Source: Deltaproteobacteria bacterium
GTDB taxonomy: Bacteria; Myxococcota_A; Polyangia; Polyangiales; Houyiibacteriaceae
DNA length: 64,000 bases
NCBI GenBank assembly: GCA_017644045.1
Contig: JAEPMI010000008.1
Coordinates: forward strand, 1-64,000
Reading direction: 5' to 3'
Shown here: positions 37,686-45,960 of the stretch, in pieces
Layout: the number at the start of each line of letters is the position of its first letter
Position numbering within the stretch: the first letter of the stretch is position 1
The notes under the pieces: generated by a model
The model's input: only the letters and a program-made list of their open reading frames with translations
What the model was told of the DNA's origin: nothing
The model's database searches: none
Position numbers and translations under genes: made by a program

Positions 37686-40331
37686 ATGAGGTCCTCCGAG
37701 AGCTTCGAGTCCCCCTGGCGATCGATGTCGCGCCCCACCGTCGCCCACGCCTGGCCCTGGGGGCTGCTCGCGCTGCTGGCCAGCCTGCTCCAGGCGGCTC
37801 CGGCCGCCGCGAATCGAGACATCCTGAGCAGAGTGCCCCTGGCCGCTTGCCGAGGCTGCGCGACCTGTCACGACGATGATACGGGTGGCCGCACCAAGGT
37901 CGACCATCGACTCAATCCCTTCGGTCGCGAGCAGATCCGGGAGTTGATCTACAGCGGGCCCGGCGGTGCCCCGAAAGACTACCGGGTGGTGGAGTGGAAC
38001 AGCTGGAGCCGCGACGCCGACTCGGACGGCGACGGATACTCCAACGGCCAGGAGCTCGGAGACCTGAACGGGGACGGGATCCTCGACCGCGCGTCCTGGC
38101 CCGAGCGCTCACCGGGCTTGACCACCGGCGACCCGGGCGCCAACGCCGAGGACGGTGCCGACATGGACGAGTGCCTGCTGGGCTTCGACGACTGCGCGCC
38201 GTCCGAGGAGTGCATCGACCGCGTCTCCGACGAACGCCCGTCGTACCAGTGCGTCTGCACCGGCTCGGGCTGCGCCCCGTGTCCCTTCGGCTTCGAGCGC
38301 TACGAGGGGGAGTGCGTGCGCCAGTGCGAGCCCGGCGAGGCGAGAGGCTGGGACGGCGAGTGTCACCGCCGTTGCCCGCCGGGGTACGCCTGGAACGAGA
38401 TCTTCCTCTGTCGGCTCGTCTACAGCCCGCCGCCGGCCGAGACTCTCGTGGACGACGCCTGGACGCCGGTCCGTCCCTACGACCCGCACCGAGCCACCCT
38501 CGTCACCTCCTGCGCGCCCGGCGGCACCTACACCGGCCCGGTACCGGCCTATCGCTACGCGCCCGATTGCACGCTCGGGCGGGTGTGGATCGAGACCGAC
38601 GACCCGGGCGCGATCCTGTCCATCGTCCGGGCGGGTACGGGCAGCTACGGTACCGAGACCACCTGCGCCGTGGGGCCCACGGCCGCCTCGCCGCTCCGGC
38701 TTCCGGAGGGAGCCAGCGTGCGGGTCCTCGGCGCGGCGCCGGGCGCTCGCATCCGGGCGTGGTGTGAGCCCGACCCCGAAGCGGCCAGCGCCTTCCCGGG
38801 TTGGCACGCGAGCGACGGACCGGTCTGCAGCGAAGCGTTGGCGACCGCGGAGCGCATCAACACCTTCCGCTTGGGCGACGCCGAGCTCGGCGCCCCCGGG
38901 CCGAACCTACTCCCGGTGTCCCTCGACCCCTGCCAGGTAGAGACCACCAGCGACGTGTGGCTGCGCCACGAGGCCACCTGCTCCGGCGTGCTGACGGTCA
39001 CCCTGAACACCCTCTGCGAGTTCGACTCCGACGCGTCCGTCTCCCTCTACCCCTCGGGCGGTTGCCCATCGCTGACCGAGCCGCTCACCTGCGGCCGCTC
39101 CGAGCCAGACGGAGAGCACTGCCGAGAGCTGGCGTCGACCGCGGTCCGTGCCGGCGACGAGGTGTTGGTCCGGCTGGCCGGTCGCACTCGCGACGGGGCG
39201 GTGCGCAGCCGCACCGTGACCATCGAGTGCGTCCCTGGCTCCAGCTGCGACGACGCGGAGGGCTTCTGCGTCGAGAGCGCCCAGTGCGAAGACGTGAACG
39301 GCGAGATCGGCTGCGTCTGCCCGAACGGCTACGTGGGCGACGGCGTGGACCCCCTGCGCGGCGGCACCGGCTGCGTGCGGGACCCGGCGCCGTGCATCCA
39401 GGCCGGGCTCGACTGCGACGAGAACGCCGAATGTCGATACCGGCTCCAGACCGACGAGGAGTGGGTCGACCGGGAGCAGGAGCGCGACGAGGTCCCCTAC
39501 TGCCGGTGCCAGGACGGCTTTCTCGGCAACGGAGAGAGCTGCGTGGCTCGGCCCTGCTACGAGCCGGCGGGTGGCCCCGCCAAGTGCGGCCGGGCCAACT
39601 CCCACTGTGTGGCTCTCGATGGGCTCGACTACTGGTGTGAGTGCGACCTCGGCTACTGGGCCAACCCACTGGAGGGCTCCGATCGGTTGAACCCCACCTG
39701 CGAGGCGGTCTGCGGCGACGGTGAACGACACGCGCTCGAGTACTGCGACGACGGCAACACCACGCCCGGCGACGGCTGTGACCAGTTCTGCAACGAGGAG
39801 CCCGGCTATCAGTGCGGCTCGCAGGTGGGGAGGACCTCCACCTGCTTCCGGCACTGCGGCGATGGCGTGATCAACCCGATGTGGGGCGAAGAGTGCGATG
39901 ACGGGAACGTCGACGATGTCGACGGCTGCAGCTCCGAGTGCCTCATCGAATATTCCGCCGAGTGCGAGACCGGCCCGAACGGCGCGTCCGAGTGTGTGCT
40001 CACCTGCCCGAACGGCGTGCTCGACCCCGGAGAGGGATGCGACGACGGAAACGCCGACGACCGGGATGGGTGCAGCGCCCGCTGCCAGGTGGAGCGGAAC
40101 TACGAGTGCGAGCAGCCACCGAGCGGTCCGTCGGACTGCGCGACCACCTGCCCCGACGGAGAGATCGACGAGTACGGGGAGTGTGTCCGGTGGCTCGATT
40201 GCAGCTGCAAGATCGCGGGCGCGCCATCCTCACCGCGCGGCCTGTGGCTCTTGCCTCTGGTCGGGGCGTTCCTGCTGCGCCGCCGCCTCCGCATCGCGCG
40301 CTCGCGGCGACCGCTACCGAAGACGAAGTAA
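37686..40331 (+). CDS. Large Cys-rich surface protein with temptin-like, EGF-like and DUF4215 repeats and MYXO-CTERM-like tail
   Basis: The 881-residue protein has a signal peptide (hydrophobic core GLLALLASLLQAAPAAA near residues 26-43). A CRGCATCHDDD motif at the new N terminus looks like a temptin-type Cys domain (the CxxCH could also bind haem). A calcium-binding Asp segment (DADSDGDGYSNGQE) and several EGF-like Cys-rich modules follow. Three DUF4215-type repeats (CDDGNTTPGDGC, CDDGNVDDVDGC, CDDGNADDRDGC) precede a tail with CSC, a hydrophobic helix (GLWLLPLVGAFLL) and RRR. The tail is a MYXO-CTERM-like sorting signal, so the protein is probably displayed on the cell surface. ATG 37725 is an alternative start. 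Confidence 0.82.
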   Translation: MRSSESFESPWRSMSRPTVAHAWPWGLLALLASLLQAAPAAANRDILSRVPLAACRGCATCHDDDTGGRTKVDHRLNPFGREQIRELIYSGPGGAPKDYRVVEWNSWSRDADSDGDGYSNGQELGDLNGDGILDRASWPERSPGLTTGDPGANAEDGADMDECLLGFDDCAPSEECIDRVSDERPSYQCVCTGSGCAPCPFGFERYEGECVRQCEPGEARGWDGECHRRCPPGYAWNEIFLCRLVYSPPPAETLVDDAWTPVRPYDPHRATLVTSCAPGGTYTGPVPAYRYAPDCTLGRVWIETDDPGAILSIVRAGTGSYGTETTCAVGPTAASPLRLPEGASVRVLGAAPGARIRAWCEPDPEAASAFPGWHASDGPVCSEALATAERINTFRLGDAELGAPGPNLLPVSLDPCQVETTSDVWLRHEATCSGVLTVTLNTLCEFDSDASVSLYPSGGCPSLTEPLTCGRSEPDGEHCRELASTAVRAGDEVLVRLAGRTRDGAVRSRTVTIECVPGSSCDDAEGFCVESAQCEDVNGEIGCVCPNGYVGDGVDPLRGGTGCVRDPAPCIQAGLDCDENAECRYRLQTDEEWVDREQERDEVPYCRCQDGFLGNGESCVARPCYEPAGGPAKCGRANSHCVALDGLDYWCECDLGYWANPLEGSDRLNPTCEAVCGDGERHALEYCDDGNTTPGDGCDQFCNEEPGYQCGSQVGRTSTCFRHCGDGVINPMWGEECDDGNVDDVDGCSSECLIEYSAECETGPNGASECVLTCPNGVLDPGEGCDDGNADDRDGCSARCQVERNYECEQPPSGPSDCATTCPDGEIDEYGECVRWLDCSCKIAGAPSSPRGLWLLPLVGAFLLRRRLRIARSRRPLPKTK

Positions 40332-40358
40332 CAGAGGATCCACGAGAGAATCCGCGGA

Positions 40359-40420
40359 GGATCGAGACGGGGTCGATGAGACTTCCGTTCTCATGATGAA
40401 CGTCGACCCCGTTGCGATCC
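40359..40420 (+). terminator. Long hairpin between convergent genes, candidate bidirectional terminator
   Basis: The arm GGATCGAGACGGGGTCGA (40359-40376) pairs with TCGACCCCGTTGCGATCC (40403-40420), with one or two mismatches. A nested 6-bp stem ATGAGA/TCTCAT fills the loop. The right arm overlaps the last codons of the minus-strand gene ending at 40391. Its position between two converging stops fits a terminator for both. Confidence 0.5.
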
Positions 40421-42889
40421 GTCGACGTCGTCGCTGTCGTCGACCAGCCGGTCCCATTCCCCGTCGTCCCAGTACTCGCGGGAGAGGATCATCGCGACGC
40501 GGTATTCGGCGCCGTCGGCCATCGGCAGGCCCAGGTGCTCGGCCAGTGCTCGGTCGTAGCGGAGGAAGAGCTCGTCGAGCGAGTCGCTCGTCGCGTCGAC
40601 GGAGTAGAGGGAGTAGCAGACCAGCTCGCCCCCCTCGGAGACCGCCACGAGCTGGCGCGCGAGCACTCGCCCACGGGCATCGCGGGCGTAGACGACCTGC
40701 TTGTTCACGTCGAGCGCGATGCCGACCGGGTCCGACTCGAACATCGCCCCGAGCGCCAGGCAGGTTCGGACGTAGTCACCCAGGCGGAGCACCTCGAGCG
40801 GGTCGTGCTCGAAGCCGAGGGTCACCTTTCCGTGGTCGGGCGTCGTCTCCACCCAGCGGAGGCCCTCCGTCCACCGTTCGACGTCGAGCCATGAGTGAGT
40901 CTCGAGCCAACGCTTGGTCGCCGGGTGCGAGAGGACGTTCGACCCTCGGCCGTTGAGAACGTCACGCAAGAGCCGCCGCAGCGCGCGCCGGTGTCGACCC
41001 GCGCGCGTGAGGAGCGCGAGGGCGTGTGACTCGGCCGTCTCGAGCGCGCGCGGAGCGTCCGTGACGCCGCGTTGGAGCTCCGCGGCGACCGCTCGTTCGA
41101 CCAGCGCGGCCCGGACGAGGCTCCACCGCTCGTGCACGCGCGCGAGATGTCTCCGCTGCCGAGCCTCCGAGAGCTCGAGGTCCCCTTCGAGGCTCCGGCG
41201 AAGCGCGCGTGGCAGCACGTCGGTCGCGAGCGCCATCACCTCTTCCAGTCGTTCGTGGAGCGTCGTGATCTCCGGTCGCGCCCACAGCGGCTCCTCGCGC
41301 GCGCGCTCGACCGCCGGAGTGGCGCGCGACGGGTGCGGAGCACCGATGGTGAGCGCGAGCCGAACCGCCCGCTTCGGGTGCTCGTCGAGGAGCTGCGCTG
41401 CAAACGCGGGCGCGCCCCCGATGAGCGAGGTCAGCCCGTTGCTGACGAGCGGGGCGCGAGAGCGGGTTCGAAGCGTCGCGTGGAGCGCGGCGAGCAAAGG
41501 CTCGGTGACCGCCACCTCGAGGCCCGCCACGCTCAGCTCGATCAGCACGTAGAAGACTTCGTCGGAGGTGGGCGCACTCAGCTTCGCCAGCGCGATCGAG
41601 GTGGGCACGTCGCGGGCACGGTCGAAGGTCAGCCACCAGAGCGCCTCGCGGATTCGGCGGGCGTAGCCCACCCGATGGGCCGATGAGACATCGTCGCGTT
41701 CCCGCAGGCCGTCGCGGACGAGCTGCCATTTCAGCGAACGGGGAGGCCCTTCCGGCGCGGCGACCAACGAGAGGCACTCCAGCCACGCGACGAGCTCGCG
41801 GTCGCTCGTGTCCGGTCCATCGAGCGCGTCGCGGACGAAATCGCGCGCCAGCGGGAGCGCGCCGAGCGACGCGTGCAGCGACTCGGGTAGGTACCCCGGG
41901 AGCTCGTCGCCCAGTCGCTCCGCGACCTCTCGGACGAGCGGGCCGACGTCCGTGGTCCCCGCCTTGGCCAGAGCCCATTCGTTGGTCCAGGAGCACGGAA
42001 ACTCCAGCTCGAGCTCGAGCCCACCGGCCATGTAGTCGGCCGAGGCGCCCTGATGCAGCGCGGCGACGAGTCGTCTCACCCGACCGACGAAGCCGTCGCT
42101 GCCCAACGAAGCCACACGAGCGAGCGCAGCGAGCAGCTCGCCCTTCGCCGGTGGCAGCGTGGCCTCGCCGAGCACCTGCTGTAGCTCTGCGCGCCTCTCG
42201 TCGTCCAACACGTGCAGCGCTTCGAGCCACGGGGCCAGAGCCGCCGGGTCCGCGGACGCGAGGAAGAGGAAGTGACGCGGCAGCTCGGCGCGCCGCACCA
42301 GCCGGTCGATTCGCTCGAGCTCAGCCACGGACAGGGCGAAGAGAACGGGCAGCGCCTCTCGCACCGAGGGCTCGAGCGCGTCCACGTCGAGCGCGGGGTG
42401 TGCGGGCCTCGCCGCGAGGAGCGGGTGCGGCTCGTCGATGGCCAGCGTGCGACACACCGACGCCCATCGGTCGAAGGGCCGCAAGTCGACCGTCGGCGTC
42501 GCTGCCTTCGGCGGCTTGTGAATGGTGCCGGCGTACGCGCGCGGGTGAGCGGCGCTGGCCTTCGGTGGCGTGGGCGGACGGAGCGCAGTCCCGATCGGGG
42601 GCGGTGACCACCCTTCCGCGACGGGCGCCGTCGCCGACCACACGCGGCGCACGACCTCGAGGTCTTCCGCGCTCCCGACGCGGACTCGCGCGAGTCGGGC
42701 CCAAGCGCGGTCGAGCGAGTCGTCGCCCGAGCCAGCGACCTCCCGCGTCGCGCCACCGCCACGGACCAGACGGACCAACCCGTCTGGACGTCGCAGCACT
42801 GCCAGCACCTCCTCCATCGCGCGAGCCTGAGGCGCCCGCGGCACCTGCCACCCGAGCTTCAGCGTCGGCGGAGGAACGCGACGGGTCAC
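40391..42889 (-). CDS. Large cytoplasmic helical protein of unknown function
   Basis: The 832-residue product has no signal peptide or membrane segment. It is rich in Leu, Ala, Arg and Glu and reads as a long series of helices between about residues 120 and 650, like a repeat solenoid. The last 170 residues differ and look like a folded domain: GKVTLGFEHDPLEVLRLGDYVRTCL, then a strand-rich ALDVNKQVVYARDARGRVLARQLVAVSEGG. I do not recognise the family. It lies 17 nt after and on the same strand as nothing obvious upstream; the next gene on this strand downstream is separated by the hairpin at 40359-40420. Confidence 0.6.
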   Translation of the reverse strand: MTRRVPPPTLKLGWQVPRAPQARAMEEVLAVLRRPDGLVRLVRGGGATREVAGSGDDSLDRAWARLARVRVGSAEDLEVVRRVWSATAPVAEGWSPPPIGTALRPPTPPKASAAHPRAYAGTIHKPPKAATPTVDLRPFDRWASVCRTLAIDEPHPLLAARPAHPALDVDALEPSVREALPVLFALSVAELERIDRLVRRAELPRHFLFLASADPAALAPWLEALHVLDDERRAELQQVLGEATLPPAKGELLAALARVASLGSDGFVGRVRRLVAALHQGASADYMAGGLELELEFPCSWTNEWALAKAGTTDVGPLVREVAERLGDELPGYLPESLHASLGALPLARDFVRDALDGPDTSDRELVAWLECLSLVAAPEGPPRSLKWQLVRDGLRERDDVSSAHRVGYARRIREALWWLTFDRARDVPTSIALAKLSAPTSDEVFYVLIELSVAGLEVAVTEPLLAALHATLRTRSRAPLVSNGLTSLIGGAPAFAAQLLDEHPKRAVRLALTIGAPHPSRATPAVERAREEPLWARPEITTLHERLEEVMALATDVLPRALRRSLEGDLELSEARQRRHLARVHERWSLVRAALVERAVAAELQRGVTDAPRALETAESHALALLTRAGRHRRALRRLLRDVLNGRGSNVLSHPATKRWLETHSWLDVERWTEGLRWVETTPDHGKVTLGFEHDPLEVLRLGDYVRTCLALGAMFESDPVGIALDVNKQVVYARDARGRVLARQLVAVSEGGELVCYSLYSVDATSDSLDELFLRYDRALAEHLGLPMADGAEYRVAMILSREYWDDGEWDRLVDDSDDVDGSQRGRRSS

Positions 42890-42905
42890 CCGACGTCAGT
42901 AGTCG

Positions 42906-43310
42906 TCAGAGCTGGGCCGCGAGATAGATCAATCCGCCTATCGCGACCACGATGATGCCCACGGGAATGGGCCCGTACATGACGCCGACGAACGGCGAAT
43001 AGCGCCACCCCCAAGCTTCCTTCGACTGAGAAGTCCCCGACACGGGTCCGCCGTATCCGCCAGAAGGTCCGCCGTAGCCGCCAGAAGGTCCGCCGTAGCC
43101 GCTGCCTGGCGCGCCACCGACCTGAGGCTGAGACGGTTGTTGTGGGAAAGGGGCCTGGCGAACGGGGGCCTGCGGATTTGCCATGGTGCCCGCTCCCTGC
43201 GGCGCCACGGTCACCGTTTGACCACACTGGTAGCAAGGGCCGCTCTGGCCGAGTTGAGCTTCGTCGAAGCTCAGATTCGCGCCACAGGCACACGTCATTT
43301 GAATCGCCAT
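42906..43310 (-). CDS. Zinc-ribbon, Gly-rich, single-pass membrane protein
   Basis: The 134-residue product starts with a zinc-ribbon-like set of cysteines (C7, C9, C26, C29 in TCACG...CYQCG). A Pro/Gln/Gly-rich linker with three GGPSGGYGGP-like repeats and a C-terminal hydrophobic segment (PVGIIVVAIGGLIYLAAQL) follow. Small proteins of this build occur widely without a known role. It lies 16 nt upstream of the 832-residue gene on the same strand, so the two probably form an operon. A palindrome at 43320-43342 sits immediately before it. Confidence 0.65.
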   Translation of the reverse strand: MAIQMTCACGANLSFDEAQLGQSGPCYQCGQTVTVAPQGAGTMANPQAPVRQAPFPQQPSQPQVGGAPGSGYGGPSGGYGGPSGGYGGPVSGTSQSKEAWGWRYSPFVGVMYGPIPVGIIVVAIGGLIYLAAQL

Positions 43311-43319
43311 GGCGCAGTA

Positions 43320-43342
43320 TACGAATCCCTCGCCGATTCGTA
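43320..43342. promoter_or_regulatory. Perfect inverted repeat upstream of the zinc-ribbon gene
   Basis: TACGAATC and GATTCGTA flank a 7-nt spacer, 10 bp upstream of the start at 43310. It could be an operator for the zinc-ribbon/832-residue operon or a terminator for the surface-protein gene ending at 43384 on the same strand. Relatively AT-rich arms in a GC-rich context make chance less likely. Confidence 0.4.
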
Positions 43343-43383
43343 GGTGAGAATCGAGACGGGGCGATGCTCCAAGGCCGGCGCGG

Positions 43384-45801
43384 TCAGCGGCGGCGGACGA
43401 AGGTGAGCAGCAGGAGGAGCGGGACGACCGCGCCCGGCGCGCCGCCGGTCGTTCGGCAGCCACAGCCGCCGTCGATGGTGTCGGGACCGTCATCGACGCC
43501 GCGAGTGCCCCCGTCCGTGCGGATGACGCTCCCGTCCGGTCCGACCACGCCACCGTCGCCCGCGACCGGCGGGTCGTCGCAGACACCCGCCGCGCATGGC
43601 GCGCCCGCGGCGCGAATGGTCGCCCAGTGCTCCGGCGGCGACCAACCGGAGTCGTCGGAGAAGTGGTCGCTCGCGATGGGCGCGCCGAAGCCGTCACCGG
43701 TCGAAGGCCAGCAGGTCCAGCCGGTCGCCGCGCGCGCGCAGAGATCGGCGCGCCCTTCGCCGGTGACGTCCGCGAGTCGCATGGTCCCGTAGTACGCGGG
43801 GTCGTCCCAACCGTCGGCGTCCGAGAGCGCCGGCCCATCGTGGCGCACGAACGCATCCCCGTCCCAACGCCAGCACCAGACGCCGGCGTTCGCGCGAATG
43901 CAGAGGTCCTGCGCGCCGTCCGCGTCGACGTCCCCGACCCGTAGCGAGGCGTAGTTGCCGTGATCGTTCCAGCCGGACTCGTCGCTCAGGCCGTGCACCT
44001 GGACCGAGGGGCCGAAGCCGTCGCCCGTCGAGAAGTGGCAGACCAACCCCGCGCTGCTTCGGCCACAGAGATCCGCGCGCCCGTCGCCGTCGATGTCGGC
44101 CAAACGGATCGTGCTCCAGTGCCGGACCGCGTCCCAGCCGTTCGCGTCACTCCACGCTGGGCCGGCGATCACCTCGGTGAGCGCGGTGCCATCCGAGAGG
44201 CCGCACTCGATGCCCTCGCTCGTTCGGGCGCAGGCATCGATCCGACCGTCGCCGTTCACGTCGCCCATCCGAACGGTGCCGTAGAGCGAGGGGTCGGTGA
44301 AGCCCGCGCTCTGACCCCACGCCGGCCCCTCGATCGGCTCTTCGGCGAAGCCATCACCGGTCGAGAGCCAGCAGAGCAAGCGGGAGTAGCCGCGCCCGCA
44401 GAGGTCGTCGCGCCCGTCGCCGTCCACGTCGGCCAGGCGGATCGAGCTGTAGTAGGTCGGCTGGTTCCAGCTCCCCTCGTCCGAGAGCCCCGGCCCATCG
44501 ATCGGCTCGTCCCAGCCGGCGCCGGTGGATGGCCAACAGCGGATGCCGCCACCCGCGCGCACGCAGAGGTCGGCGAGACCGTTGCCGTCGATGTCCCCCA
44601 TCCGGATCGTCGAGTAGTGGTCCGGCTGGTCCATCCCCGCGTCGTCCGAGAGCGCGGCCAGGTCGAACTCGGGCGCCGCGGCGTAGCCCTCGCCGGTCGA
44701 GAGCCGGCAGCGCAGACCCGCGTTCGCGCGCGCGCAGACGTCGGCGCGGCCATCCCCGTCGAGGTCGGTCGTGCCCGGCGCTCGGTCATCGCCGAGGATC
44801 GCCTGGAGTGGTCCGCAGCGTTCGGCGTCGCCGTTCAGGAAGCACTCGTCGTAGCGGGTCGGCATGCAGCTTCCGGGGATCACCGGCTGGCCGCCGGCGG
44901 TGCCCGCGTAGATGCCCCAGTGGTTCGACACCGGTCGGGGCGAGCCGTCCGAGGGCGAGTTCACGGTGCCGCTCCCCTGCAGCCACATCTGCGACGAGCC
45001 GCCGCCATCGAGGTTGAACGCGGTGTGCGCCCCGAGCTGGTGCATGAGCGACGCGAGCTCGGTGCCGTACATGCCCGCCGACACGCTCGAGCGACCGTCG
45101 ACCACGAGCAGGATGAAGGTCTGCCGGTCCTCGGTGAGCCCCATCGCGGAGCGCGGGTGCCGCGCGCGCATGTCGCCGCGGTCACGGAAGCAGCTGCTCG
45201 CGGTCGGGTTCGAGCATGTGACCGGCGTGCCCTCGACCACGAGCTCCGGGAAGCCGCTGACCAGCGCGAGCGTCCCTTCCGGTACCGAAGCGGTGGGCCC
45301 GGACGGGTTCCATCCCGTCTCGATGCCGCCGTTCTTCACCAGCTTGGTGTGGTTGATCTCGACCCAGCTCGGGCCGAACGCGATCCAACCGTAGTCGCGG
45401 TAGTACCAGTCGCCCGTGTAGGCGGAGCCTTCGCCCGTCTGGCTCGCGGGCCACACCATGCCGTTCCCCACGGCCTGGCCGTACACCGTCGGCGTCGATC
45501 GGTCGGTGCGATAGAAGTCGCCGTTGACCGCGGCCTGCACGCCGACCGCGTTCCCCCAGTTGCTCGCGCTCCGGCGAGACGACGCGCGGGCCGTGGACGT
45601 CACGTGGACCCGGTCGGCGCAGAGATCGACGTGGAGCGCCCAGAAGCGCGTCGTCGGACCGGTGGTGCGCCCGGTCAGCAGGCGGAGCCCGGGGCGCGGA
45701 TCGGACCAGGTCTCGCGGCTGATCGTCTGCGCTTCGGCCGGGCTGGCCAGCGCGCTCAGCGCGAGCGCTCCCATCATCCACCAACGTCCCATCGCCACCA
45801 T
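43384..45801 (-). CDS. Phosphodiester-glycosidase-like (NAGPA) surface protein with seven FG-GAP-type repeats and MYXO-CTERM-like tail
   Basis: The 805-residue protein has a signal peptide (MGALALSALASPAEA). Residues of about 30-310 form a NAGPA-type domain (ILLVVDGRSSVSAG, then FNLDGGGSSQMW and NHWGIY), the fold of uncovering-enzyme phosphodiester glycosidases. Seven repeats of about 50 residues follow, each with a D-(V/I)-D-G-D-G-x-x-D-(L/V)-C calcium-like loop and a second Cys (RCW, LCW), like FG-GAP/VCBS blades with one disulfide each. The tail GCGCRTTGG...LLLLLTFVRRR is MYXO-CTERM-like. It may hydrolyse a phosphodiester-linked sugar at the cell surface. ATG 45801 is preferred; GTG 45855 is an alternative. 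Confidence 0.82.
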   Translation of the reverse strand: MVAMGRWWMMGALALSALASPAEAQTISRETWSDPRPGLRLLTGRTTGPTTRFWALHVDLCADRVHVTSTARASSRRSASNWGNAVGVQAAVNGDFYRTDRSTPTVYGQAVGNGMVWPASQTGEGSAYTGDWYYRDYGWIAFGPSWVEINHTKLVKNGGIETGWNPSGPTASVPEGTLALVSGFPELVVEGTPVTCSNPTASSCFRDRGDMRARHPRSAMGLTEDRQTFILLVVDGRSSVSAGMYGTELASLMHQLGAHTAFNLDGGGSSQMWLQGSGTVNSPSDGSPRPVSNHWGIYAGTAGGQPVIPGSCMPTRYDECFLNGDAERCGPLQAILGDDRAPGTTDLDGDGRADVCARANAGLRCRLSTGEGYAAAPEFDLAALSDDAGMDQPDHYSTIRMGDIDGNGLADLCVRAGGGIRCWPSTGAGWDEPIDGPGLSDEGSWNQPTYYSSIRLADVDGDGRDDLCGRGYSRLLCWLSTGDGFAEEPIEGPAWGQSAGFTDPSLYGTVRMGDVNGDGRIDACARTSEGIECGLSDGTALTEVIAGPAWSDANGWDAVRHWSTIRLADIDGDGRADLCGRSSAGLVCHFSTGDGFGPSVQVHGLSDESGWNDHGNYASLRVGDVDADGAQDLCIRANAGVWCWRWDGDAFVRHDGPALSDADGWDDPAYYGTMRLADVTGEGRADLCARAATGWTCWPSTGDGFGAPIASDHFSDDSGWSPPEHWATIRAAGAPCAAGVCDDPPVAGDGGVVGPDGSVIRTDGGTRGVDDGPDTIDGGCGCRTTGGAPGAVVPLLLLLTFVRRR

Positions 45802-45960
45802 GAGTGGACGAAAGAGCAGGAAGCGTGCCGCGTTCACTTCCTCCCGAAACGCCACGATGTCGGGCCTTTCGCGGACTGGACTCCGCGCACCGCGTGCAAG
45901 GTCGTCGCGACCGCCGTCCGCTCATGTGTCGAGTGCTGCCCCCGTGTATCGTTGGGTCCC

